Shown: positions 7,922-15,768 of the stretch, piece by piece
How positions within the stretch are numbered: position 1 is the stretch's first letter
How the letters are laid out: each line of letters starts with the position of its first letter
Source of the DNA: an uncultured Collinsella sp.
Lineage (GTDB): Bacteria; Actinomycetota; Coriobacteriia; Coriobacteriales; Coriobacteriaceae
Direction of reading: 5' to 3'
Length of the DNA stretch: 56,288 bases
Assembly (NCBI GenBank): GCA_900541135.1
Contig: UQIG01000011.1
Coordinates: 1 to 56,288, forward strand
Notes under the pieces: generated by a model
What the model was told of the DNA's origin: nothing
Databases searched by the model: none
What the model saw: the letters and a program-made list of their open reading frames with translations, nothing else
Translations under genes and position numbers: made by a program

Positions 7922-8623
7922 CTACAGCCCGCGAATTCGTACGGCCTCGGGCGGAAACTCCTGCTCGCCGGCATCGGTCTTAATGGTCGCGCGGCCCCAG
8001 ATGTCCAGGCCTGCAAACACACCGACCGCAAGCGGCAGGCCGTTGGGCGACACCGCCGCAACTTGGCGGCCCAGCAGCGGCACCATGTCGAAGTACTCGC
8101 CCAGCACGGGAGCCAGCGGCCCTGCGGCGCCTTGCGGCGTGTTGGCAACAACCGCCCAAGCGTCCACGCGGGCCAGCACGGCGGCGGCCAGCGTCTCGAC
8201 CAGCGCTTCGTCAGCCACGTCCACACCAAGCTCGCCCAGCGCCGAACGCTCAATATCCACCGTCACGGCACCGAACATGCCCGCAGCAGCGGCACCGCCG
8301 TTCACGGCAACACGCGCGAGCGACGTCTCAAACGCAGGCGCACCGCACACGATATCGCTCGGCCACTGGATACCCACCTTACCGGCAAGGCCCAACCCCG
8401 GCGTCGAAGCCGTGCCCACGAGCGCGTCCATCATGCCCATCGCAGCCACAAACGGCAGGCCGTGGAAGGCATGCATGTTCACGTCCGGGCGCACGATCAG
8501 CGAAAACGTCAGCGAAGCATCGCCCGCGCTCCAAGCGCACCAGCCCGCGGACGCACCCTCGCGGCCCGCGTCGCGCGCGGCGTCAAGCTCGGTACCGGCG
8601 ACAACAGCATTCATCTCGATCAT
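7922..8623 (-). CDS. Biotin/lipoate protein ligase-like protein, catalytic motifs degenerate
   Basis: A 233-residue protein whose layout follows the BirA catalytic and C-terminal domains without an N-terminal helix-turn-helix. Recognisable pieces are TFSLIVRPD, the KWPNDI-like QWPSDIVCG, and a C-terminal SH3-like segment (PLLGRQVAAVSPNGLPLAVGVF). The biotinyl-AMP loop GRGRxGR is absent; the matching place reads GREGASAGW. The usual catalytic KxAGIL block is also missing. It may therefore be a non-catalytic relative, or a ligase with altered chemistry. Its ATG directly abuts the folP-folK stop codon, so translation is probably coupled. Confidence 0.55.
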   Translation of the reverse strand: MIEMNAVVAGTELDAARDAGREGASAGWCAWSAGDASLTFSLIVRPDVNMHAFHGLPFVAAMGMMDALVGTASTPGLGLAGKVGIQWPSDIVCGAPAFETSLARVAVNGGAAAAGMFGAVTVDIERSALGELGVDVADEALVETLAAAVLARVDAWAVVANTPQGAAGPLAPVLGEYFDMVPLLGRQVAAVSPNGLPLAVGVFAGLDIWGRATIKTDAGEQEFPPEAVRIRGL

Positions 8624-10372
8624 CTACATACGCCCCAATTCGCCCACGATATGGCCCACGCGGTCCTCGGGCTCCTTGACCTCGACACCGTTGTAGCGGA
8701 AGAACCGCGCCGGGTCGTGCATCAGGTCCTCGAGCGGCACCAGCACAAAGTCGCGCTCGCCAATGAGAGGATGCGGCAGGCGCAGCTTTTTGCCGCCGTG
8801 AGTCTCGCCGTCCATCCACAGCAGGTCCAGGTCGATGGTGCGCGGACCGTTGGCCTTGGCCTTTTTGGAGCGGTCGCGCCCAAGCTCGGCCTCGATCTTC
8901 ATGAGCTCGTCGAGCAGCACCAGCGGCGCCAGCTCGGTCTTGATCTCGATGACGGCGTTGGCAAACGCGTCCTGGCGCGTCTCGTAGGCCGGCTCGCTCT
9001 CGTAGATCTTGGAGGAGTTGGACACGCAGGTGAGCGGAATCTCGGCGATCATGTCGCGCGCGGCGCGGATGTTGTCGCAACGATGCCCCAAGTTGGAGCC
9101 CACGGCCACAAACGCACGGCGCAGCTGCGGCTTGGCGACGGCCCAGTAACCGTTCAGGAACTGCGCAAAACCCGCGGCGTCGTGCACGCGCACGATGTTG
9201 GCACCGGCCTGGATGGCGCCCAGGCACACGCCAAACGTGGCGGCATCGCGCGCGGCGGCCTCGGTCACGCCCGAGACAGCGCCCACAAAACGCTTGCGCG
9301 ACACGGCGCACATGAGCGGATAGCCCAGTGACGCCATCTTGGCAGTCTCACGCTGGATGACGATGTCCTCGTTAGCCGACTTACCAAAGCCCGGGCCAGG
9401 ATCGATGCAGATGCGGTCGCGCGACACGCCGGCATGGATGAGTGTGCGGGCCTGGTCGGACAGAAAGCCCATGACGCGGCGCATGATGGGCGCCGAATCG
9501 GGCAGGGTAAAGCGGCGGAGCTGAGAGGTGGGCACGTAGGCCTCCTCGCGGCGGGCGCTGCGGCGCATCATGGCGGCCAGGCGGTCATTGGACTCCGATG
9601 CGGCCTCGGTGGCCTCGGGCGCGGCCTCGGGCGCGGGCGCGACGGTCTCGGCGGCAGCAGCCTGCTCGGCGGCCGGCGTCTCCTGCCCCAGCTCGGTTGC
9701 AGGCTCGGACGTGGGCTCCGGCTCGCCAAACGGCAGTGAGGGCTGTACCACACCGCCCGGAAGCTTGGCCTCAACCTTGGGCTCGCCCAGCAACTTGCCG
9801 CGACGGCGACGGGCCGGCTTCTCGGCCTCGCGCGCGGCCTCGGCAGCCGCTTCGCGTGCCTTCTCGGCAACAAACGCCGCAGCCGAGGTATCGAGCTGCA
9901 CCGTTGCGTGCGTGCGGGCGGGCGCGGCGACCTCGCCGGCATGCATCACGATGACGCCGCAGGTGCTCGTCTTAACAAACTCGACCATCTTGGGATCGGT
10001 GAAGCCGGTCACGTCGTTGACGATCGAGGCGCCGCAGCGCACGGCCGCCTTGGCAACCGCTACATGACGCGTGTCGATCGAGACGATGGCGCCCTCCTTG
10101 GCCAGCGCGCGCACCACGGGCAGCACGCGGCGCGCTTCCTCATCGGGGTTGACCGGGGTAAAACCAGGGCGCGTGGACTCGCCGCCCACGTCGATGATGT
10201 CGGCGCCGGCGTCGAGCATCGCCAGGCCGTACTCGATGGCGGCATCGGGGTCGAAGTGCTCTCCGCCATCGCTGGACGAATCGGGCGTCACGTTGAGGAC
10301 GCCCATGATGCGCGGACGGTCAAAGCTGAGCTCGTACTTTCCGCACCGCCATGTCTTGCTGTCGTTCGCCAT
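8624..10372 (-). CDS. folP-folK: Dihydropteroate synthase / HPPK bifunctional protein
   Basis: Two consecutive folate-pathway enzymes fused in the order FolP-FolK. Residues ~20-145 and ~293-410 form the dihydropteroate synthase barrel (MGVLNVTPDSSSDGG, DVGGESTRPG, SIDT, DPGPGFGKS, SRKRF, RVHD). From ~418 follows 6-hydroxymethyl-dihydropterin pyrophosphokinase (VAVGSNLG, GPRTIDLDLL, LPHPLIGERDFVL). An Ala/Glu/Pro-rich insertion of about 147 residues sits after the MH motif, where other DHPS proteins have a short loop. The motif usually written DSFSDGG is DSSSDGG. Start: ATG 10372 has AGGAGG six bases upstream; the longer frame lacks family sequence. Length 582 aa. Confidence 0.88.
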   Translation of the reverse strand: MANDSKTWRCGKYELSFDRPRIMGVLNVTPDSSSDGGEHFDPDAAIEYGLAMLDAGADIIDVGGESTRPGFTPVNPDEEARRVLPVVRALAKEGAIVSIDTRHVAVAKAAVRCGASIVNDVTGFTDPKMVEFVKTSTCGVIVMHAGEVAAPARTHATVQLDTSAAAFVAEKAREAAAEAAREAEKPARRRRGKLLGEPKVEAKLPGGVVQPSLPFGEPEPTSEPATELGQETPAAEQAAAAETVAPAPEAAPEATEAASESNDRLAAMMRRSARREEAYVPTSQLRRFTLPDSAPIMRRVMGFLSDQARTLIHAGVSRDRICIDPGPGFGKSANEDIVIQRETAKMASLGYPLMCAVSRKRFVGAVSGVTEAAARDAATFGVCLGAIQAGANIVRVHDAAGFAQFLNGYWAVAKPQLRRAFVAVGSNLGHRCDNIRAARDMIAEIPLTCVSNSSKIYESEPAYETRQDAFANAVIEIKTELAPLVLLDELMKIEAELGRDRSKKAKANGPRTIDLDLLWMDGETHGGKKLRLPHPLIGERDFVLVPLEDLMHDPARFFRYNGVEVKEPEDRVGHIVGELGRM

Positions 10373-10467
10373 GAACATCCTCCTAAAATGCCCACGCCGC
10401 CGAGCTTGGGGAGCTGGCGGCGGGGTCGCTTTGCACTCAGTCTTTCTATTGTATCCGCGCGCGCGGG

Positions 10468-11220
10468 CTAGAACGCAAACGCGGCCGCGATGTCGCAAGA
10501 AATCAGCAGGTCGGCATTTGCATCCTGATCGGTGGGAGCAAGGTTGCATATGGCCAGCGTATCGCCGGTAAAGTATCGCGTAAGGCCTGCCGCCGGATAC
10601 ACCACGAGCGAGGTCCCGCCCACAATGAGGGCATCGGCCGCGGCGATGGCGGCAACGGCACCGGTCAGCACGTGCTCGTCGAGCGGCTCCTCGTAGAGCA
10701 CTACATCGGGCTTGATGCGCCCGCCGCACACAGGACACACAGGCGCACCCGCGGCGTCCTCGTGCTCGCGCGAGCAAATCCACTCGGCGCTATAGACCGC
10801 GCCGCACGACTGGCAAATGTTGCGATGGACCGATCCGTGCAGCTCGAACACGCGTTGCGAGCCGGCCATCTGATGCAGGCCGTCGATATTTTGCGTCACC
10901 ACGGCATCAAGCTTGCCGGCGCGCTCCAGCTCGGCCAGCTTGATGTGGCAGCGGTTGGGCTTAGCGTTAAGCGCGATCATCTTGGTGCGGTAAAAGTCGA
11001 AGAACTCCGCAGGATGCGCCTCGTAAAAGCTGTGCGAGAGCATGGTCTCGGGCGGATAGGCAAACTGCTGGTGATACAGGCCGTCCACGCTGCGGAAATC
11101 GGGGATGCCACTCGCCGTGGAAACACCCGCGCCGCCAAAGAAGACCACGCGCTTGTGGGTGTCAAACAGATCCGCCAGCGCGGCGGAGGCCTGCCTGGGG
11201 TCCGATATTGCCTGCGTCAT
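10468..11220 (-). CDS. cobB: NAD-dependent protein deacylase, sirtuin family
   Basis: Removes acyl groups from lysines using NAD+. The NAD-binding motif is GAGVSTASGIPDFRS, followed by TQNIDGLHQMAG and the catalytic histidine in FELHGSV. A structural zinc site has two CxxC pairs (CQSC and CPVC). GGTSLVVYPAAGL closes the Rossmann fold. Length 250 aa fits bacterial Sir2 proteins. ATG 11220 has GGAGG seven bases upstream. It reads in the same direction as folP-folK, with 95 bases between them that include a GC-rich hairpin near 10397-10421. Confidence 0.92.
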   Translation of the reverse strand: MTQAISDPRQASAALADLFDTHKRVVFFGGAGVSTASGIPDFRSVDGLYHQQFAYPPETMLSHSFYEAHPAEFFDFYRTKMIALNAKPNRCHIKLAELERAGKLDAVVTQNIDGLHQMAGSQRVFELHGSVHRNICQSCGAVYSAEWICSREHEDAAGAPVCPVCGGRIKPDVVLYEEPLDEHVLTGAVAAIAAADALIVGGTSLVVYPAAGLTRYFTGDTLAICNLAPTDQDANADLLISCDIAAAFAF

Positions 11221-11355
11221 ATGAGTCCTCCGTCCTTGTTGGTCGGGCAGCGTTGAGCGACGTCCCAGCATGCAGCCTTTAAGTCAGCATGCGCGGAGCC
11301 CACCCCGCCCCTGTTGCGCTAATCTTAAGCCTGCCAACCCCGTCGAAAGGACACC

Positions 11356-12174
11356 ATGCCTCAGACTTACACTTTCGCCTCGTGGAACGTCAACGGCCTG
11401 CGCGCCGTGCTCAAAAAGGACCCGAGCTTTATCCAGATCGCGCAAGAACTCGACGTCGATATCCTGGCGCTGCAAGAGACCAAGTTGCAAGAAGGCCAGG
11501 TTGATATTGACCTGCCCGGCTATCACCAAACCTGGAGCTACGCCGAGCGTAAAGGCTATTCGGGCACTGCGATCTTTAGCCGCCAGGAACCGCTGCGCGT
11601 GCTGCACGCCGACGCGCTGCTACCCTACGCCGGCGAGGGCGAGGCGGCCGTACTCGTCGCCCAAGCCGCAACCGAGGGCCGCGTCTGTGCGCTCGAGTTC
11701 GACAAGTTTTGGTTTGTGGATGTCTACACGCCCAACGCGCAAAACGAACTCGCGCGCATCGATGTGCGCATGGCCTGGGACGATGCCTACCGCGACTTTT
11801 TGAGCGCGCTCGAGCGCGAGACCGGCAAACCCGTCGTGACCTGCGGCGACTTTAACGTTGCGCACGAGGAGATCGACCTTAAGAACCCCAAGTCCAACCG
11901 CGGCAACGCAGGCTTTTCGGACGAGGAGCGCGGCAAGTTTACCGAGCTGCTCAACGGCGGGTTTACCGATACCTGGCGCGCGGCAAACCCCGACGTCGAG
12001 GGCGTCTACAGCTGGTGGAGCTACCGCTTTAATGCCCGTAAGAACAACGCAGGCTGGCGCATCGATTACTTTCTGGTAAGCGATTCGATCGCCGCCAACG
12101 TTCGCGACACCGGTATCCGTGGCGATATCTTCGGCAGCGACCACTGCCCCGTCACCCTCACGCTAGAGCTCTAG
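11356..12174 (+). CDS. xthA: Exodeoxyribonuclease III (AP endonuclease)
   Basis: Cleaves DNA at abasic sites and trims 3' ends during base excision repair. The endonuclease/exonuclease/phosphatase fold is complete: SWNVNGLRA at the N-terminus, metal-binding Glu in LQETKLQ, GDFNVAHEEIDL, WRIDYFLVS, and the catalytic GSDHCPV near the end. Length 272 aa is normal. The start has GAAAGGACACC upstream. It is divergent from cobB across a ~135-base gap that should hold both promoters. Confidence 0.93.
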   Translation: MPQTYTFASWNVNGLRAVLKKDPSFIQIAQELDVDILALQETKLQEGQVDIDLPGYHQTWSYAERKGYSGTAIFSRQEPLRVLHADALLPYAGEGEAAVLVAQAATEGRVCALEFDKFWFVDVYTPNAQNELARIDVRMAWDDAYRDFLSALERETGKPVVTCGDFNVAHEEIDLKNPKSNRGNAGFSDEERGKFTELLNGGFTDTWRAANPDVEGVYSWWSYRFNARKNNAGWRIDYFLVSDSIAANVRDTGIRGDIFGSDHCPVTLTLEL

Positions 12175-12189
12175 CCCCAAGTAATTTCC

Positions 12190-12230
12190 TGGGGGACAGA
12201 GGAAAACAGATCATGTGACCCCTCTCCCCC
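12190..12230. repeat. Hairpin with GGGGACAG head after xthA
   Basis: GGGGGACAGAGG pairs with CCTCTCCCCC with a small bulge. It shares the GGGGACAG head found at several other intergenic positions in the window. Confidence 0.55.
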
Positions 12231-12236
12231 TATAAG

Positions 12237-12299
12237 TTGCGGTGGAATAGTTCCTGTTTGGGCAGCAAATAGCCAAAAACGAGAACTATTCCACCGCAA
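12237..12299. repeat. 17-bp perfect inverted repeat
   Basis: TTGCGGTGGAATAGTTC pairs perfectly with GAACTATTCCACCGCAA around a 29-base loop, between the convergent xthA and ECF S-component genes. It has no T-run, so it looks more like a palindromic repeat than a terminator. Confidence 0.7.
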
Positions 12300-12323
12300 G
12301 TTCGTGAGGGAACGCGAAATGCC

Positions 12324-13037
12324 TTACAGCCCGTATTTCACGACGACACGGTTAATGCGGCGACACCAAGGCTTGTACAAGGCGGCCAAAAACACGCAGG
12401 TCGCAAGGCCGTGCGTAATATCGAACGGCACTGCCGTGGCAAGACGCGCCATGGTGCCCGCCCACGTGAGCGGTTGAACAAAACCGATGATGTCATACGC
12501 GTTGATCACCACGCCGTACAGCAAACCCGACGCAAAGCCGTAGGTCAGTAGCGCCGGCATGCGCACGGCTCCGTCCGCACGGTCGAACGCACCCGCATGC
12601 GCCAGCGCGCCGCCAACATAGCCAACCAGACCCCAGGCATACATCTGCCACGGCGTCCACATGCCCTGCCCAAAAAAGAAATTGCTGGTCAGCGCCGCCA
12701 GCGCGCCAACCATAAAACCATTGCGGCGACCAAGCGTCGCCCCCGCGATAATGGCGATGGCGCTCACCGGTTTAAAGTCTGGAATGGGCCCAAACAGGAT
12801 GCGCCCCGCCGCCGCCAGCGCCGCCAGCACCAGCGTGGGCATAATCTGGCGCAAACCTGGACGAGATGCCTCGTAACCCGCAAAGAACAGCGCAAGCACC
12901 AACGCCACCACAACCAGCATGGCCAACGCTGCCTGCTCAACACCCGCCAGCAACGCGGCAGCCATCACCGCCGGCACCGCCAACAACAGCGGGATCTCCA
13001 GTTTTGCAAGTAGGCGCGAAACGCGATAATCCGTCAT
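12324..13037 (-). CDS. ECF transporter S component (substrate-binding membrane subunit)
   Basis: A 237-residue, very hydrophobic protein that should bind a vitamin or other micronutrient and work with the EcfA and EcfT subunits encoded just upstream. Six hydrophobic segments are visible. The conserved block PDFKPVSAIAIIAGATLG, GFMVGALAALTSNFFFGQG and WTPWQMYAWGLVGY is typical of one S-component family. The substrate cannot be read from sequence; cobalamin- or queuosine-type families would be first comparisons. Start ATG 13037 lies four bases after the stop of the ATPase gene. A longer frame runs into that gene and is unlikely. Confidence 0.78.
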   Translation of the reverse strand: MTDYRVSRLLAKLEIPLLLAVPAVMAAALLAGVEQAALAMLVVVALVLALFFAGYEASRPGLRQIMPTLVLAALAAAGRILFGPIPDFKPVSAIAIIAGATLGRRNGFMVGALAALTSNFFFGQGMWTPWQMYAWGLVGYVGGALAHAGAFDRADGAVRMPALLTYGFASGLLYGVVINAYDIIGFVQPLTWAGTMARLATAVPFDITHGLATCVFLAALYKPWCRRINRVVVKYGL

Positions 13038-13041
13038 CCCA

Positions 13042-14685
13042 TCACGCCCTATAGAACACGTTGTCGGCAAAGAAGTCGGCCGGGGGCTCCATGCAGGCAA
13101 TCTCGCCGTCAAACATCATGGCGACGTCGTCGGCTACCTGCTCGGCAAAGTCCAAATCGTGCGTAGCCATGATGACGGTGCCGCCAGCCTTCGCATGGTC
13201 ACGCAGGGCGCGGGCGATGATGCGGCGGCTCTCCAGGTCCAAGCCCTTCGTGGGCTCGTCAAGCAGCAGCAGCTCGGGGCCGATCAGCAGCAGCTTTGCC
13301 AGTGCGAGCAGCTGGCGCTGTCCGCCCGAGAGGTCGTAGGGGTGGCGCGTCTCCAGGCCGTCCAGTCCAAGTTGCACCGCACGCTCCCGCGCCAAGTTCT
13401 CGTCATATCCGCAGGTCGAGGACCATTCCATCAGCTCATCGCGAACCGTCTCGGCAACCAGCAATGCTTTGGGATTCTGAGGCAGCAGCGCCGCCGAGGC
13501 CGCCCCGCGCACCATGCGGCCGCGCTGCAGCTTGGCGGTCTTCGCCAGCACCGAAAGCATTGTCGACTTGCCGCAGCCGTTACCGCCCGCAACCGCATGC
13601 ACCGCGCCAGCCGAAAACGACGCATCGAGCCCGCGCAGCACCCAACCGCCCGCGCGATCGTAGCGAAACCAGCTCCCTGCCAGGGTGGTAGCCGACCCAG
13701 CGTGCATTTTTTGGAGTATTCTGCTTCCATCCGTGCGCGGGAAGGCTTCCGAGCCGTTCTCGAGCGACGTTTGCGCCACAAATTCAGACGATTTGTCCAA
13801 TTCCGAACTTTTTTTCGCGCTCGATACGTCCCCGGGCGGCTCCAGAGAGCCCAAATTGTCCTCACGCCTGCTGAATACTCCTTTATTTGCACATCGGATG
13901 GCACCCCACCCCAACATGTCATCGGACAACAGCGATTCTCGGCGTCCCAAAGAAGCCATATCCGCCACCTCGCGCACGCGACCGTCCTCAATCCGGTACG
14001 CACACGTCGCGTATTCGAGCATTGGGCGCGGCTGATGCGTCGCCACAACAACCGTGCAGCCCAGCTCGCGATTCACGCGAAACAGCGCATGCAGAAAACT
14101 CTTCTCGGCAACGGGGTCGAGCTGAGACGTGGGCTCATCGAGCAGCAGCACGCGCGGGCGGAGCGCCAACACGGCGGCCAACGACAGCAGCTGCTTGCGA
14201 CCACCCGAAAGCGTATCGGTATCGCGGTGGAGCCAATCCTCCAGCCCAAAGAAATAGCTGGTCTCGGCCACGCGACGACGCATCTCGTCACGCGCTAGCC
14301 CCAAGTTTTCCAGGCCAAACGCCATCTCGTGCCACACGGTCTCGCACACGATCTGGTTCTCGGGATCCTGGAACACATAGCCCACGCGCTCCGCGGACGT
14401 CCGAACATCCATGTCGGCAACGCTCTCGCCCAGCACGCGCAGTTCGCCAGCGCGCTCGCCCGTCGGCGCGATCTCGGGTTTGAGCAGCGAGAGTAGCGTC
14501 GACTTGCCCGAACCGGTACCGCCAACAAGCAGCGCAAACGCACCTTGGGAAACACGCCAATCAAGCCCCTCGAGCACCGGTGCCTCGGCCCCGGGATAGG
14601 CAAAACTAAGGCCCCGCGCCTCAATCGCAGGCACATCGGAGCCGCACGCCCCGCCCGTTACCGAGCAGCTATCCAACCGAGCCAT
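13042..14685 (-). CDS. ecfA: ECF transporter ATPase, fused EcfA1-EcfA2
   Basis: Two ABC ATPase domains in one 547-residue chain power the ECF importer. Domain 1 (about 20-240) has GGTGSGKSTLL, LSGGRKQLLSLA and LLLDEPTSQLDP. Domain 2 (about 330-540) has GGNGCGKSTML, LSGGQRQLLALA and LLLDEPTKGLDL. Both have complete Walker A, signature and Walker B motifs. The linker is long and unlike the rest in composition; it coincides with an inverted-repeat-bounded segment (13702-13892). The start overlaps the ecfT stop by one base (TGATG), so the two are translationally coupled. Confidence 0.9.
   Translation of the reverse strand: MARLDSCSVTGGACGSDVPAIEARGLSFAYPGAEAPVLEGLDWRVSQGAFALLVGGTGSGKSTLLSLLKPEIAPTGERAGELRVLGESVADMDVRTSAERVGYVFQDPENQIVCETVWHEMAFGLENLGLARDEMRRRVAETSYFFGLEDWLHRDTDTLSGGRKQLLSLAAVLALRPRVLLLDEPTSQLDPVAEKSFLHALFRVNRELGCTVVVATHQPRPMLEYATCAYRIEDGRVREVADMASLGRRESLLSDDMLGWGAIRCANKGVFSRREDNLGSLEPPGDVSSAKKSSELDKSSEFVAQTSLENGSEAFPRTDGSRILQKMHAGSATTLAGSWFRYDRAGGWVLRGLDASFSAGAVHAVAGGNGCGKSTMLSVLAKTAKLQRGRMVRGAASAALLPQNPKALLVAETVRDELMEWSSTCGYDENLARERAVQLGLDGLETRHPYDLSGGQRQLLALAKLLLIGPELLLLDEPTKGLDLESRRIIARALRDHAKAGGTVIMATHDLDFAEQVADDVAMMFDGEIACMEPPADFFADNVFYRA
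13702..13892. repeat. Candidate MITE-like insertion in the EcfA linker
   Basis: A 191-bp coding segment bounded by imperfect 23-base inverted repeats that share GTGCA at the outer end and GGAGTATTC(T/A)GC at the inner end. It contains AT-rich DNA unlike the flanking GC-rich ATPase domains and encodes the non-conserved linker. Insertion is inferred from these ends and the composition shift. Confidence 0.4.
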
Positions 14686-15578
14686 CAGCCAAACCTCTTC
14701 TCATCAATCGCGTGCAACGCGCAAGGCAGCACCATCCAGGCAGCGCACACGACATAGCCCGGCCACGGCGCCGGCACCGAGAGCTGCGGATAAAACGAAT
14801 ACTGCGTCGTCGCGGTCCACGCCACCGCCACCGCGGCAGCACCAAACAGCGCAAGCCCAACCAGCGCGGCAACGTCGCTGCGCCCCAGCCGATACCGCGC
14901 ATACGTCGTACGACGCGTCGCGGCGCCCCACCCGCGCGAGCGCATCGCGTCCGCGCGCTCCAACGAATCTTCCATGCCCCAGCCCATCAATGCACTCGAT
15001 GCCCGCAGGCGCGAGCGCACGGGGTCGGCCGGCGCGCGGCCCGGCACATCAATCGCATCCTGCACCGCCAGCACCGTACGGCCGCGGCGCAAAAACTGCG
15101 GGATAAGCCTCATGCACATCGAGATCATGAGCGCGATCACCGGTGCGGCGTTACCCAAAAGCGCGAGCACCTTGTCGTATTCGAGCATCGACGCCGCGGC
15201 CTCAAACCACAGCACGCTCGCCACAAACAGCCCGCCCATGCACAGGCCGTATACCATGCTCTCCAGATACACCGCGCGCATGCCAATACGGAACAGCTCC
15301 GTCGAGCCCGAGGCACTAAACAGTGGATTGACCAGCGCGATAATCAAAATCACCGGCAGCTGCCAGCGAAGTGCGCCCAGCGTGCGGGCAGCCCCACGCG
15401 TCGCAAATCCATACGCCAACCCGCCCGCAAGTGACAGCGCAATCAGCACCGGCTGCATCGAGAACATGGTGAGCCCCAGCGTCAGCACTATATAGAGCGC
15501 CGGCACAGCTGGATGCGACATCGAGAATGCCGCGACGGGCTCGCCGCCAAACTCCTCTCGTATGTTGTCCACGGGCAC
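14685..15578 (-). CDS. ecfT: ECF transporter transmembrane T component
   Basis: The membrane coupling subunit of the ECF importer. It has several hydrophobic segments and a cytoplasmic coupling region (LIPQFLRRGRTVLAVQDAIDV, then SLERADAMRSRGWGA) in which the Ala-Arg-Gly-type motif AMRSRGWG contacts the ATPases. The start is uncertain: GTG 15578 has GAGGGG six bases upstream, GTG 15572 is in frame, and an upstream extension overlapping the glmU promoter lacks family sequence. Expressed as ecfT-ecfA-ecfS on the minus strand, divergent from glmU. Confidence 0.8.
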   Translation of the reverse strand: MPVDNIREEFGGEPVAAFSMSHPAVPALYIVLTLGLTMFSMQPVLIALSLAGGLAYGFATRGAARTLGALRWQLPVILIIALVNPLFSASGSTELFRIGMRAVYLESMVYGLCMGGLFVASVLWFEAAASMLEYDKVLALLGNAAPVIALMISMCMRLIPQFLRRGRTVLAVQDAIDVPGRAPADPVRSRLRASSALMGWGMEDSLERADAMRSRGWGAATRRTTYARYRLGRSDVAALVGLALFGAAAVAVAWTATTQYSFYPQLSVPAPWPGYVVCAAWMVLPCALHAIDEKRFG

Positions 15579-15768
15579 CCCCGTCCCCTCGCTCAAACGA
15601 CAGCTCCGCAGCACCGCCGCCATGCACGGCCAGCGCAAACGCCACGCCGGCGGCGCAAGCCTCAACCGCCGCAATCCAATCGTTACGCGCTCAACATATG
15701 CCTGCGGTATCATATTGCGCCGTGTATCGTTTCCAAACACACGTCTCTATAACGTAACAGGAGATCAC

